Source: Vulcaniibacterium gelatinicum
GTDB lineage: Bacteria; Pseudomonadota; Gammaproteobacteria; Xanthomonadales; Xanthomonadaceae
Assembly (NCBI RefSeq): GCF_008033445.1
Contig: NZ_VNKO01000017.1
Span: 1 to 64,000, forward strand
DNA length: 64,000 bases
Reading direction: 5' to 3'
Positions 9,301-16,859 of this stretch are shown here, piece by piece. Numbering within the stretch: the first letter of the stretch is position 1; each line of letters starts with the position of its first letter. Both the position numbers and the translations under genes were made by a program. The notes below the pieces were generated by a model, which worked only from the letters and a program-made list of their open reading frames with translations, had not been told where the DNA came from and did no database searches.

Positions 9301-9649
9301 CGGCGTCACCCCGCTGCTGCTGTTGCTCGGCGCCCGTGCCGAACCCGGCACCGCCTGCCACGAGGACGTGGTCCTGGCCGGCCTGGACCGGCTGCTGGAC
9401 GAGAACGTGGCCCTCGACGCCCGCGACCCGCGCGGCTTCAGCCCCCTGCACCTGGCCGCCCTGCACGGCCTGCCGGGGGTGGTCCAGCGCCTGCTCCGCG
9501 CCGGCGCCGACCCCAACCAGCGCGACGCCCTCAACCGCACCCCGCGCGAGATCGCGGTCATGCGCGGTTTCGTGGACATCGCCGCCGAGTTCGCCCCGGC
9601 CCCGCCGGGCGGGGTCTCCATGGCCCGGTTCCTGCGCGATCCGGAGTGA
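6359..9649 (+). CDS. Large membrane-anchored ankyrin-repeat protein
   Basis: 1096 residues. The first ~200 contain about five hydrophobic segments (for example residues 10-40, 58-85, 90-112, 140-165, 175-195), predicting a membrane anchor. From about residue 225 to 1075 there is an almost unbroken array of 33-residue ankyrin repeats, recognisable by recurrent 'TPLHLAA', 'GADPxxxD' and 'LLxxGA' patterns (for example '[11 protein letters not shown]', '[27 protein letters not shown]', '[31 protein letters not shown]'). I estimate 20 or more repeats. The repeats form a protein-binding solenoid, probably cytoplasmic. The partner is unknown. Base use is very high GC and typical of the window, so it is not a recent arrival. 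Confidence 0.85.
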   Translation: MSERRRRAGRIALAALAGTALAALAGFGGVVAALAGALAQPAFALALSWAQGARTEPAALRPALALAGVWGLALAGSAALIAWPLAALRDSGSLAAAIGLSGMAGVCVLALWRTWPLWRGLERGDGGDWRAQVRALGEVEIGAWRGLGAAACVAAVLALVLLAAWPELLPAGDVRWGVAALLVLLSPLAHWGLQRIAAPTPLPAMPVPAFAAEAPAADGAPADLHAHELDEALYAAARAGRVDRALALLEAGADAHALPPPGDRDQRTLPMLAAVLPDLRLLRALIACGVDLNAVHAGMTPLLAATRDSWHGRPEAVMTLLANGADPRLADAEGNTPLHHAARSTDPGVAALLRDAAAELDVANRDGLTPLGIACACGNWRLARFLLERGARPEPPGATPALLAAAGGEEDDPAGVQLLLRYKARVDARDARRRSALHEAALAGHAEIVGALLAAGADPHACDGDGRTPWLEAARGGHGAVLERLLAVRPEPHAADREGRTALHLACLAEQANPALVQRLLELGLDPAQPDRDGRRPADLAAEAGRWRLVALLDPDYPLPAAVADAGGAAHAPDRSPAVLLREGLAAGRFDGLDALTRLLAPAELGALLHEPELQRRPSCLEWLLAHGADPEARADGAGDTVLLALLGQGPAGLPAAQILLRRAVSPAGAGGLARFLAACVAGDQGARGLEAAALDLLERGADPFGVSPAGDPPLALAVRLGWSRLCERLIAHGADLDACDAHGMTALHLAAALGRETALKLLVRHGANPGIRAADGQTPLGVALASGRRDLADWLDWRGWPLPRRALHPADLPAAAIVGDADAVRRLLDLGLAVDAVDAQGCSALLRAAGGGHRAVVELLLARGADPCLAARSGATPLSAAVSMRHADIVDRLLAAGAPLEQRLPGGVTVLMLAAALGLPDLCARLLNAGADVHACDAQGLAPLHCAAVYGFTARERPRLVALLDTLLLAGAEPDQAAAGGVTPLLLLLGARAEPGTACHEDVVLAGLDRLLDENVALDARDPRGFSPLHLAALHGLPGVVQRLLRAGADPNQRDALNRTPREIAVMRGFVDIAAEFAPAPPGGVSMARFLRDPE

Positions 9650-9762
9650 GCGCCCCCGGCGCATCGGGCCCAGCGGGTTCACCAGCCTGAACCGCGGCCG
9701 CGGCGGGCGCGGGCGCTGGATCCGCCAGCCGGCGACCGGAGCCGGTATCCTGTCGCGTTCCC

Positions 9763-9778
9763 CGTACCAGCCGGTACG
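9763..9778 (+). promoter_or_regulatory. Inverted repeat in the oleA leader
   Basis: CGTACC-AGCC-GGTACG forms a perfect 6-bp stem with a 4-base loop. It lies 16 bases upstream of the oleA start and just downstream of a TATCCT -10-like box at 9746-9751. It could be an operator or an mRNA hairpin near the ribosome site. This is based on sequence symmetry only. Confidence 0.35.
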
Positions 9779-9794
9779 CCGTCGTCGCCGCCCC

Positions 9795-10808
9795 ATGCTG
9801 TTCCAACACGTCGCCATCGCCGGTCTCGCCCATGTGGACGCCCCGCGCCGCCTGACCTCGGCCGAGATCAACGCGCGCCTGAAGCCCACCCTCGACCGTC
9901 TCGGCATCAAGGCCGACATGCTCGACATCGCCGGCGTGCACGCGCGCCGGCTGTGGGACGGCCCGGTGCAGGCCTCCGACGCCGCCACCCTGGCCGGGGT
10001 CAAGGCGCTGGCCGACGCCGGCGTGGACCCCAGCCGGATCGGCCTGCTGGTCAACACCTCGGTCAGCCGCGACTACCTCGAGCCGTCCACCGCCAGCATC
10101 GTCAGCGGCAACCTCGGCCTGCCCGACACCTGCCAGAACTTCGACGTCGCCAACGCCTGCCTGGCCTTCCTCAACGGCATGGACATCGCCGCGCGCATGA
10201 TCGAGCGCGGCGAGATCGATTACGCCCTGGTCGTGGACGGCGAGACCGCCGACCTCGCCTACGAGAAGACGCTCGAGCGCATGACCCGCGCCGACGTCAC
10301 CGAGGACGACTTCCGCAACGAGATGGCCACCCTCACCCTCGGCTCCGGCGCCGCCGGCATGGTGCTGGCCCGCGCCGAACTCGCCCCCGGCGCGCCGCGC
10401 TACAAGGGCGGCGTCACCCGCGCCGCCACGCAGTGGAACAAGCTCTGCCGCGGCAACCTCGACGGCATGATCACCGACACCCGCATGCTGCTCCAGGAAG
10501 GGGTCAAGCTCGCGCACAAGACCTTCCAGGTCGCGCGCCAGAAACTCGGCTGGGCGGTGGAGGAACTCGACGAGTTCGTGATCCACCAGGTCAGCAAGGT
10601 GCACACCGCCGCCTTCGTCCGCGCGATGGGCATAGACCCGAAGAAGGTCATGACCATCTTCGGCGAACACGGCAACATCGGCCCGGCTTCGGTGCCGATC
10701 GTGCTCTCCAAGCTGCGCGAAATGGGCCGCCTGAAGAAAGGCAGCCGCGTCGCCCTGCTCGGCATCGGCTCGGGGCTGAACTGCTCGATGGCCGAAGTGG
10801 TGTGGTGA
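9795..10808 (+). CDS. oleA: 3-oxoacyl-ACP synthase III family protein OleA (long-chain olefin synthesis)
   Basis: Thiolase-fold enzyme that condenses two fatty acyl-CoAs head-to-head into a beta-keto acid, the first step of long-chain olefin synthesis. At 337 residues it is almost identical in length and layout to Xanthomonas OleA as I know it: 'LLVNTSVSRDYLEPSTASIVSGNLGLPDTCQNFDVANACLAFLNGMD' contains the catalytic Cys at residue 122, 'FVIHQVS' the catalytic His, and 'FGEHGNIGPASVP' the Asn. Start ATG 9795 gives the family N-terminus 'MLFQHVAIAGLAH'. It is separated from oleB by a ~2 kb lower-GC island with a Fic gene, whereas in related genomes oleA and oleB lie close together. Confidence 0.95.
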   Translation: MLFQHVAIAGLAHVDAPRRLTSAEINARLKPTLDRLGIKADMLDIAGVHARRLWDGPVQASDAATLAGVKALADAGVDPSRIGLLVNTSVSRDYLEPSTASIVSGNLGLPDTCQNFDVANACLAFLNGMDIAARMIERGEIDYALVVDGETADLAYEKTLERMTRADVTEDDFRNEMATLTLGSGAAGMVLARAELAPGAPRYKGGVTRAATQWNKLCRGNLDGMITDTRMLLQEGVKLAHKTFQVARQKLGWAVEELDEFVIHQVSKVHTAAFVRAMGIDPKKVMTIFGEHGNIGPASVPIVLSKLREMGRLKKGSRVALLGIGSGLNCSMAEVVW

Positions 10809-10938
10809 GGGGCGGCGGTCAGCGGCTTGCTTGGCCTGACCGCAGGTGCCTCGCCCTGCCCCCCTCCCGAATCGGGGGCGGTGACCCGCAAGCGGGCAGC
10901 GGTTAAGCCAAGTGCTCTTTCACTAACCCGGAAGTCCG

Positions 10939-11139
10939 GTGAAAGTCATTTCGGATCAAGAGGTTGGAGAGCACCTTAAGCGCCTGAACCGATGGTGGTC
11001 GGGGCCGCCCCGGATTGACGAGGCCCCGTCCGTCTTGGCCGATGCTTTGCAAAGAATCTTGCGTAAGCGAGGCCCTTCTCGCGTTCTAAGAAAAAAATTG
11101 TTAGAAATCTTTCCTAACGCGGGTCTCCCTCGGGCGTAA
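10939..11139 (+). CDS. Small hypothetical protein upstream of fic, possible leader ORF
   Basis: A 66-codon ORF starting at GTG with GGAAG about 5 bases upstream. The product is basic and helical ('LADALQRILRKRGPSRVLRKKLLEIF') and matches nothing I know. Support comes from position: its TAA stop (11137-11139) falls inside the right arm of a stem-loop that covers the fic ribosome site, so ribosomes translating it would open that site. The DNA is visibly richer in A/T than the flanking ole genes. It could be a real small protein (perhaps an antitoxin-like partner of Fic), a translated leader, or chance. Confidence 0.35.
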   Translation: MKVISDQEVGEHLKRLNRWWSGPPRIDEAPSVLADALQRILRKRGPSRVLRKKLLEIFPNAGLPRA

Positions 11140-11145
11140 GGAAAG
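11109..11145 (+). promoter_or_regulatory. Stem-loop covering the fic ribosome binding site
   Basis: CTTTCCTAACGC at 11109-11120 pairs with GCGTAAGGAAAG at 11134-11145 (11 of 12 pairs) across a 13-base loop. The right arm contains AAGGA, the Shine-Dalgarno sequence for the fic ATG at 11150. The structure would hide the ribosome site unless it is melted, for example by translation of the 66-codon ORF that ends within it. A second, weaker repeat (TTCTAA-N11-TTAGAA, 11084-11106) lies just upstream. Confidence 0.5.
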
Positions 11146-11149
11146 AAAG

Positions 11150-12319
11150 ATGCCGGCACGTACTACCGGGCGTTACGTTCCGGGTTCGTTGGCGGGGAGT
11201 CGCTACCAGGCCTTCATCCCGGACCCGCTGCCGCCGGATCCGCCGCTGGATCTGGCCATGCACGATCTGCTCTCCCGCAAGGAACGGGCCGACCAGGCCC
11301 TGGGCCGGTTGGACGGCATCACCCTGATGCTGCCCGACCCGGAACTGTTCCTGTACCAGTACGTACGCAAGGAGGCGCTGCTGTCGTCGCAGATCGAAGG
11401 CACGCAGTCTTCGCTGTCGGATCTGTTGCTGTTCGAGCTGGACGAGGCGCCGGGTGTGCCGATTGACGATGTGGAGGAAGTGTCCAACTACGTCGCGGCA
11501 CTGAATCACGGTTTGAAGCGGCTGCGCGAGGACGATTTCCCGTTGTCGCTGCGCCTGATTCGCGAAATGCATGCCCTGCTGCTGCATGGCGGACGCGGCG
11601 CCGACAAGACCCCGGGCGAGTTCCGCAGGGGGCAGGTCTGGGTTGGTGGCCCATCGCCGGCGCTCGCGCAGTTCGTACCGCCCCCCCCCGACGCGCTCGA
11701 TGCAACGCTTGCCGCGTTCGAGCGGTTCCTGCACGCTCCCGCCTCCGATGCCTCTCCGCTCATCAAGGCTGCGCTCGCGCACGTGCAGTTCGAAACCATC
11801 CATCCCTTCAGCGACGGCAACGGCCGCCTCGGCCGGTTGCTGATCACGCTGATCCTCTGCCACGAAGGCGTGCTGCGCGAACCCAGCCTGTACCTGAGCC
11901 TGTACTTCAAGCAGCGCAGGTCCGACTACTACGACCGGTTGAACGCCGTGCGCATGCGCGGCGACTGGGAGGGCTGGCTCGGATTCTTCCTTGATGGCGT
12001 GGCCGACACCGCACAGCAGGCGGTGGAGACTGCGCAGCGTCTGCTCGCGCTGCTCGCCCGCGACCGCGCGCGCATCGCGACCCTGGGCGCGCGCGCCGGC
12101 AACGTTGGCCTGGTGTTCGAGCAGTTCGCCCGCAGGGTCCTGCTCGGCGTGCCGCAGGTGCAGCCGCATCTCGCGCTCAGCGCGCCCACCATCCGCGCCG
12201 CGATCCGCACGCTGGAGGAGATGGGGATCGTCAACGAACTCACCGGTCAGCGGCGGCATCGCGTGTTCGCCTACCGGCAATATCTCGACATCCTCAGCGA
12301 GGGAGCGCAGCCGTTGTGA
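11150..12319 (+). CDS. Fic family AMPylation protein with N-terminal inhibitory motif
   Basis: 389 residues. The catalytic loop is intact: HPFSDGNGRLGR at about residues 221-232 carries the catalytic His and ATP-binding Gly/Asn/Arg residues of Fic adenylyltransferases. The N-terminal Fic_N region contains 'LLSSQIEGTQS' (about residues 76-86), which fits the inhibitory (S/T)xxxE(G/N) helix, so this is a self-inhibited class II type. 'LYLSLYFKQRRSDYYDRLNAVR' and a C-terminal winged-helix-like segment ('TIRAAIRTLEEMGIVNELTGQRRHRVFAY') complete the usual architecture. The stop overlaps the GTG of the broken methyltransferase fragment. Fic genes beside DNA methyltransferases are common in bacterial defence-like islands. 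The natural target is unknown. Confidence 0.9.
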   Translation: MPARTTGRYVPGSLAGSRYQAFIPDPLPPDPPLDLAMHDLLSRKERADQALGRLDGITLMLPDPELFLYQYVRKEALLSSQIEGTQSSLSDLLLFELDEAPGVPIDDVEEVSNYVAALNHGLKRLREDDFPLSLRLIREMHALLLHGGRGADKTPGEFRRGQVWVGGPSPALAQFVPPPPDALDATLAAFERFLHAPASDASPLIKAALAHVQFETIHPFSDGNGRLGRLLITLILCHEGVLREPSLYLSLYFKQRRSDYYDRLNAVRMRGDWEGWLGFFLDGVADTAQQAVETAQRLLALLARDRARIATLGARAGNVGLVFEQFARRVLLGVPQVQPHLALSAPTIRAAIRTLEEMGIVNELTGQRRHRVFAYRQYLDILSEGAQPL

Positions 12320-12846
12320 ACACGCGCCGTCTGGGCACCGCAGCGCCGCGTCTCAACCTCACTTGGGCCGACATCCGCGGCCGTGCTACCGCATTCGCAC
12401 GCGAGTGGGCGGGCGAAACTGCAGAGCGCGCCGAGGCGCAGACATTCTGGAATGAGTTCTTCGCCATCTTCGGCGTCAATCGCCGGTGAGTGGCGGTGTA
12501 CGAGAAGAAGGCCGAACGCTTCGGCAAGACGGGAAAAGGGCGCATCGACGTGTTCTGGCCAGGCACGCTGCTGGCCGAGCACAAGAGCGCCGGTCAGGAC
12601 CTGGATGCTGCCTTCGAGCAGGCCACCGATTACTTCGCAGGCCTGAGCGAGGAAGAGCTGCCGCGCTACGTAGTGGTATCGGATTTCCGCAGCTTCCGCC
12701 TACACGACCTGGACGAGGGCAGCGTCACTCAGTTCGCACTTGCCGAACTTCCGAAGCACATCGCATGTCCGCTACGCTGCGTAACCAGTTGCTACGCACT
12801 ATTTGGCGGCCGGCTCAGTAATTCAAAAAACCTGAAAAAACAATGA
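12316..12846 (+). pseudogene. Truncated N-terminus of an MmeI-like type IIG restriction-modification protein
   Basis: Starting at GTG 12316 (overlapping the fic stop) the frame reads 'LTWADIRGRATAFAREWAG' then 'AQTFWNEFFAIFGVNRR', meets an in-frame TGA at 12487-12489, and continues in the same frame: 'VAVYEKKAERFGKTGKGRIDVFWPG', 'LLAEHKSAGQDL', 'QATDYFAGLSEEELPRYVVVSDF', 'FALAELPKHI'. These blocks match the N-terminal domain of MmeI-like enzymes, including the endonuclease pattern with Asp and ExK ('IDVFWPG...AEHKS'). After 'ELPKHI' (about 12767) homology stops. The methyltransferase and specificity domains are absent. The TGA of the remnant overlaps the oleB ATG, so the deletion joint lies directly against oleB. 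Confidence 0.8.
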
Positions 12847-13751
12847 ATTACCCCGACTACCCCTTCACCCCGCGCCGGATCGAGGTTCGCCCCGGGATCG
12901 CGATGTCGTACCTCGACGAAGGCCCGCCGGGCGGCGAGGTCGTCGTCATGCTGCACGGCAATCCGTCGTGGAGCTACTACTGGCGGCACCTGGTACTGGG
13001 CTTGCGCGACCGCTGGCGCTGCGTGGTGCCGGACCACATCGGCATGGGCCTGTCGGACAAGCCGGACGACGCCCGCTACCGCTACACGCTCGCCTCGCGC
13101 GTGCAGGACCTGGGCACGCTGCTCGATGCGCTCGGCATCGCCGGCCCGGTGACGCTGGCGGTGCACGACTGGGGCGGGATGATCGGGATGGGCTGGGCGC
13201 TGGCGCATCCGGAGCGGGTGCGGCGGCTGGTGATCCTCAACACCGCGCTGTTTCCGCTGCCGCCCGGCAAGCCGATGCCGTGGCAGCTCTCGTTCGGGCG
13301 CGACTCGCGGCTGGGCGCGCTGCTGATCCGCGGCTGCAACGCGTTCGCGGAACTGGCCTCGCACGTCGGCGTGGCGCGGCCGATGCCGGCGCCGGTGCGC
13401 CGTGCGTACGTGGCGCCCTACGACTCCTGGCACAACCGCATCGCCACCTTGCGCTTCGTGCAGGACATCCCGCTGCGCGAGGGCGACCCGGCGTGGGCGC
13501 TGGTGGCCGAGGCCGGCCGGCGCCTGCCGGAATTCGCCGACCGCCCGGCGTTCATCGGCTGGGGCCTGCGCGATTTCGTGTTCGACCGCCACTGCCTGGA
13601 CGCCTGCACCGCGGCGCTGCCGCAGGCGGAAGTGCACGCCTTCGCCGACGCGCACCACTACGTGCTGGAGGACGAGCACGAACGGCTGGTGCCGGCGATC
13701 CGGCGCTTCCTCGACGCGCATCCGTTGCCGGGTGGCGGCAACGGGGCGTAG
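12843..13751 (+). CDS. oleB: OleB, haloalkane dehalogenase-like beta-lactone decarboxylase
   Basis: 302-residue alpha/beta hydrolase that in the Ole pathway converts the beta-lactone made by OleC into the olefin and CO2. Seen: 'VVVMLHGNPSWSYYWRHLV' (oxyanion strand), 'VHDWGGMIGMGWALAHPERV' with the nucleophile Asp109, 'FVFDRHCLD', and 'DAHHYVLEDE' with the catalytic His near residue 273. These are the haloalkane dehalogenase-type motifs expected of OleB. No Shine-Dalgarno sequence is visible; the 40 bases before the start are A-rich sequence from the edge of the decayed island, suggesting that its native leader was lost. Family and role are firm by context with oleA, oleC and oleD. Confidence 0.92.
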   Translation: MNYPDYPFTPRRIEVRPGIAMSYLDEGPPGGEVVVMLHGNPSWSYYWRHLVLGLRDRWRCVVPDHIGMGLSDKPDDARYRYTLASRVQDLGTLLDALGIAGPVTLAVHDWGGMIGMGWALAHPERVRRLVILNTALFPLPPGKPMPWQLSFGRDSRLGALLIRGCNAFAELASHVGVARPMPAPVRRAYVAPYDSWHNRIATLRFVQDIPLREGDPAWALVAEAGRRLPEFADRPAFIGWGLRDFVFDRHCLDACTAALPQAEVHAFADAHHYVLEDEHERLVPAIRRFLDAHPLPGGGNGA

Positions 13752-13811
13752 GACGGGCCTGCGCCGGCGCGTCGGGACAATGGGCTGCGGACACGACAGC
13801 CCCCGTTCCCG

Positions 13812-14042
13812 CTAGCGCGAGGCGGGGGCCTCGCGTTCCCAGTGGAACACCTGGTCCAGCGGCTTGCCGAAGACATCCGCGATGCGGAACGCCAGCTCCA
13901 GCGTGGGCGAGTACTTGCCGGCCTCGATCGCGGCGATCGTCTGGCGCGTGACCCCGACGCGCGCACCGAGTTCGGCCTGGGTCATCTCGCCGGCGAGGAA
14001 CCGCAGCGTGCGGATCTGGTTGCTGAGCCGGCCGCTGCTCAC
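13812..14042 (-). CDS. XRE-family helix-turn-helix regulator
   Basis: A 76-residue protein that is essentially one Cro/C1 HTH domain: 'NQIRTLRFLAGEMTQAELGARVGVTRQTIAAIEAGKYSPTLELAFRIADVFGKPLDQVFHW'. It is of the compact YozG-like type often encoded with a small membrane protein. The start overlaps the stop of the upstream membrane-protein gene by 4 bases, so both come from one message starting near the palindrome at 14507-14527. It probably represses its own operon; the target is not otherwise visible. Confidence 0.9.
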   Translation of the reverse strand: MSSGRLSNQIRTLRFLAGEMTQAELGARVGVTRQTIAAIEAGKYSPTLELAFRIADVFGKPLDQVFHWEREAPASR

Positions 14043-14467
14043 GTGGCCCCCTGGCGGTAGCCACGGGCGATGAGGCCGTGGCGCACCACCTCGGCGATCG
14101 CGATCGCCAGCAGGGTGGCGTGCACGATCTGCCAGCGATCGGCGCTGAACGGCAAATAGCAGCCCACGAAGATCGTGCCGAACATCAACGTGTGGTAGCC
14201 CGCCGACGAGGCCCGGCCCTCGATGGCGTGGTCGCGTTCGTCCACCGGCTCGGCGGGGGCCCTGCCGCGTCGCACACGTGCCACGAGGCGGTCAATGCCG
14301 ACCACCACGGCCATCAGCGCCAAGGGGATGGCGAGCAGGCCGATGCGCTGGCCCTCGGACAGGGCCTGCCATTCGCGCGCGTAGAACCCCACCCCGATGA
14401 AGTAGGTCCCGAGCAAGACCACCAGGGCGGCCATCCAGACCCATGCAAACCGTTCGCGTTGCACCAT
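14039..14467 (-). CDS. Small membrane protein paired with the XRE regulator
   Basis: 142 residues with four hydrophobic segments (about 10-30, 42-60, 92-110, 115-132) in two pairs separated by a charged linker 'RRGRAPAEPVDERDHAIEGRASSAGY'. The 'DERDxxIEGRAxxAGY' block is the pattern I associate with small membrane proteins co-encoded with YozG-like XRE regulators. The function of that family is not established; a sensor/regulator pair is plausible. ATGA overlap with the downstream regulator gene. Confidence 0.7.
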   Translation of the reverse strand: MVQRERFAWVWMAALVVLLGTYFIGVGFYAREWQALSEGQRIGLLAIPLALMAVVVGIDRLVARVRRGRAPAEPVDERDHAIEGRASSAGYHTLMFGTIFVGCYLPFSADRWQIVHATLLAIAIAEVVRHGLIARGYRQGAT

Positions 14468-14506
14468 GACCGTTCTCCCGTTGAGGGGGCAGCAGTGTCA
14501 ATCAAG

Positions 14507-14527
14507 ATTTACTGAATGTCAATAAAT
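14507..14527. promoter_or_regulatory. AT-rich palindromic operator/promoter of the XRE operon
   Basis: In a GC-rich window this stretch is strikingly AT-rich. ATTTACTGA-ATG-TCAATAAAT is an inverted repeat with 8 of 9 pairs matching. TTGACA occurs twice on the minus strand (14522-14517 and 14501-14496), 21 bases apart, and could act as -35 elements for the membrane-protein/XRE operon. An operator overlapping its own promoter is the usual arrangement for an autoregulating XRE protein. Confidence 0.5.
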
Positions 14528-14636
14528 ATTAACACGATGTCATGCAAAGCCACCGTCGAGGGCGGGATGGCTCCCGGAGGCCTGGGCTTGCGGGGGCTCG
14601 CGGGACGGGAAGGTGCGGCCGGCGCGAGTTGCGCCC

Positions 14637-14993
14637 TTACGCCGCCTGCGCTTCCCAATCCGCCGGGGTGAGCGGCGGCAGGCCGTGGGCCTGGCGGGCC
14701 TTGTCGCATTGCGGGCTGGGGGCGCCGAATTCCCAGGAGGCGGGGACGTCGCGGCAGACGCTGGGGCGGACAGGGTGGATGGTGCAGCGGCTGCGGCGGC
14801 CGATGTCGGCGTCGAGGGCGATGCAGCGTGGCCGCGCCTGCGAGGTGCCGCGCATGGCCACTTCGTGCGTGCGCAGGGGCTCGGTGAGGGCGGGCGGGAC
14901 CTGGCCGCCGAGGGTCGGGTCGGCCTCGGACCAGTGGAAGGACACGCGGAAGTAGGCGCAGCAGGCGCCGCACGACAGGCACGGGTGGGACAT
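14637..14993 (-). CDS. YkgJ-family cysteine cluster protein
   Basis: 118 residues with the YkgJ/CxxCxxCC pattern: '[16 protein letters not shown]' at the start and '[16 protein letters not shown]' at about residues 69-84, giving conserved Cys groups that probably bind a metal or Fe-S centre. The frame is open far upstream, but ATG 14993 places the motif at the N-terminus as in the family. The molecular function is not known. It is divergent from oleC, sharing a 213-bp region. Confidence 0.85.
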   Translation of the reverse strand: MSHPCLSCGACCAYFRVSFHWSEADPTLGGQVPPALTEPLRTHEVAMRGTSQARPRCIALDADIGRRSRCTIHPVRPSVCRDVPASWEFGAPSPQCDKARQAHGLPPLTPADWEAQAA

Positions 14994-15194
14994 GTGCGGG
15001 TCGCGGAAGGGCAGGGTGGACGCGGGTGGCGACCCTCTGCCGGCGCCGCCGGGCGCGGGATTTTGCGGATCGGCGGGCGGAGTGCAAGGGGGGCGCCGAA
15101 CCGGCCCCAACATCCTGGTTACCGCGCGGCGCGGCCGTTTCGTCGGCTCGAAAATTGGCGGGATCTTCGCAAGACCTTGGCCACCGCCAGCGGC

Positions 15195-15200
15195 GACAAT
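15195..15200 (+). promoter_or_regulatory. GACAAT -10-like box exactly 6 bases before the oleC start
   Basis: GACAAT ends at 15200 and the oleC ATG begins at 15207. A transcript from this box would start at or within a base of the ATG, giving a leaderless message. No strong -35 match is visible. Three other genes in the window have the same 6-base spacing. Confidence 0.35.
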
Positions 15201-15206
15201 GTGCGG

Positions 15207-16859
15207 ATGGACGCTCCCTGCAACATCGCCGCCGCCCTGCCGCGCCTGGCGCACGCGCATCCGGCGCGCATCGCCATGCACTGCCCGGGCCGCGACGGCC
15301 GCTACGAGGTCGCGCTCACCTATGCCGAGCTGGACGCGCGCAGCGACGCGATCGCCGCGGGGCTGGCCGCGCACGGGGTGGGGCGCGGCACCCGCACCGT
15401 GGTGATGGTGCGGCCCACGCCCGAGTTCTTCCTGACCATGTTCGCGCTGTTCAAGGCCGGGGCGGTGCCGGTGCTGGTGGATCCGGGCATCGACAAGCGC
15501 GCGTTGAAGCAGTGCCTGGACGAAGCGGAGCCGGAGGCGTTCATCGGCATCCCGCTCGCGCACCTGGCGCGCACCCTGCTCGGGTGGGCGCGGTCGGCGC
15601 GGGTGCGGATCACCACCGGCGCACGCGCCTGGCTGGCCGATGCCACCCTGGCCCAGGTCGAGCGCGCCGGCGCGGGCGCGGGGCCGCAGCTTGCCGACAC
15701 CCGCCCGGACGAGATCGCCGCGATCGCCTTCACCAGCGGTTCGACCGGCGTGCCCAAGGGCGTGGTCTACCGCCACCGCCACTTCGTCGCGCAGGTCGCG
15801 CTGATGCGCGCGGCGTTCGACCTCGAGCCCGGCGGCGTGGATCTGCCCACGTTCCCGCCGTTCGCGCTGTTCGACCCCGCGCTGGGGCTGACCTCGGTGA
15901 TCCCGGACATGGATCCCACCCGGCCGGCGCGCGCCGATCCGCGCCGGCTGGTGCAGGCGATCGAGCGCTTCCGCGTCACCCAGCTGTTCGGTTCGCCGGC
16001 GCTGATCGCGGTGCTGGCGCGGCACGGCGTGCACCTGCCGACGGTGCGGCGGGTGACCTCGGCCGGTGCGCCGGTGCCGGCCGAGGTGGTGGCGGCGATG
16101 CGCGCGCTGCTGCCGGAGGACGCGCAGCTGTGGACGCCCTACGGGGCGACCGAATGCCTGCCGGTGGCGGTGATCGAGGGTCGCGAGCTGGAAGGCACGC
16201 GCGCGCTGACCGAGGCCGGCGCCGGCACCTGCGTCGGCCGCCCGGTGCCGCCGAACGAGGTGCGCATCATCCAGGTCAGCGACGAGGCGATCGCCGAGTG
16301 GGACGACGCGCTGCAGGTGGCCGCCGGACAGGTCGGCGAGATCACCGTGGCCGGGCCGACCGCGACCGACAGCTACTACAACCGCGCGCAGGCCACGCGC
16401 CTGGCCAAGATCCGCGAGCGCACGGCGGACGGACACGAACGCATCGTCCACCGCATGGGCGACCTAGGCTATTTCGACGCGCAGGGGCGGCTGTGGTTCT
16501 GCGGCCGCAAGTCGCAGCGGGTGATGCTCGCCGACGGCACCACGCTGTGCACCGAGCAGGTCGAGCCGGTGTTCAACACCCATCCGCAGGTGCGCCGCAC
16601 CGCGCTGGTCGGGGTCGGCCCGCGCGGCGCGCAGCGTGCGGTGCTGTGCGTCGAGCTCGAACGCGGCGTGGCGGCGGCGCAGTGGCCGCGGATCGAGGCC
16701 GAGCTGCGCCACCTCGGCGAGGGCTTCGTGCACACCGCGAAGGTGGGCGCGTTCCTGCATTACCCGAACCCCTTTCCGGTGGACATCCGCCACAACGCCA
16801 AGATCGGCCGCGAGCGGCTGGCGGCGTGGGCGGCGCGCCGGCTGGAGCGACGTGCATGA
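15207..16859 (+). CDS. oleC: OleC, AMP-binding beta-lactone synthetase
   Basis: 550-residue ANL-superfamily enzyme that adenylates the beta-hydroxy acid from OleD and closes it to a beta-lactone. Visible motifs: '[16 protein letters not shown]' (P-loop, about residues 176-191), '[13 protein letters not shown]' (about 309-321), '[25 protein letters not shown]' (about 416-440, hinge region), and a C-terminal Lys in '[10 protein letters not shown]'. The start is set by the family N-terminus '[15 protein letters not shown]'. The stop overlaps the oleD start (ATGA). Confidence 0.94.
   Translation: MDAPCNIAAALPRLAHAHPARIAMHCPGRDGRYEVALTYAELDARSDAIAAGLAAHGVGRGTRTVVMVRPTPEFFLTMFALFKAGAVPVLVDPGIDKRALKQCLDEAEPEAFIGIPLAHLARTLLGWARSARVRITTGARAWLADATLAQVERAGAGAGPQLADTRPDEIAAIAFTSGSTGVPKGVVYRHRHFVAQVALMRAAFDLEPGGVDLPTFPPFALFDPALGLTSVIPDMDPTRPARADPRRLVQAIERFRVTQLFGSPALIAVLARHGVHLPTVRRVTSAGAPVPAEVVAAMRALLPEDAQLWTPYGATECLPVAVIEGRELEGTRALTEAGAGTCVGRPVPPNEVRIIQVSDEAIAEWDDALQVAAGQVGEITVAGPTATDSYYNRAQATRLAKIRERTADGHERIVHRMGDLGYFDAQGRLWFCGRKSQRVMLADGTTLCTEQVEPVFNTHPQVRRTALVGVGPRGAQRAVLCVELERGVAAAQWPRIEAELRHLGEGFVHTAKVGAFLHYPNPFPVDIRHNAKIGRERLAAWAARRLERRA

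Noticed and set aside
5498..10057. Minus-strand open frame of 1519 codons opposite the ankyrin gene
   Set aside because: Gln/Arg/Gly-rich shadow of the ankyrin repeats. Only its last 101 codons (from ATG 5803) are kept, because they have a ribosome site and a signal peptide.
10866..10896. GC dyads after oleA (CCCGA-A-TCGGG and CCCG-CAAG-CGGG) as a terminator
   Set aside because: The loops are too small or the stems too short, and no T-run follows, so a terminator cannot be supported.
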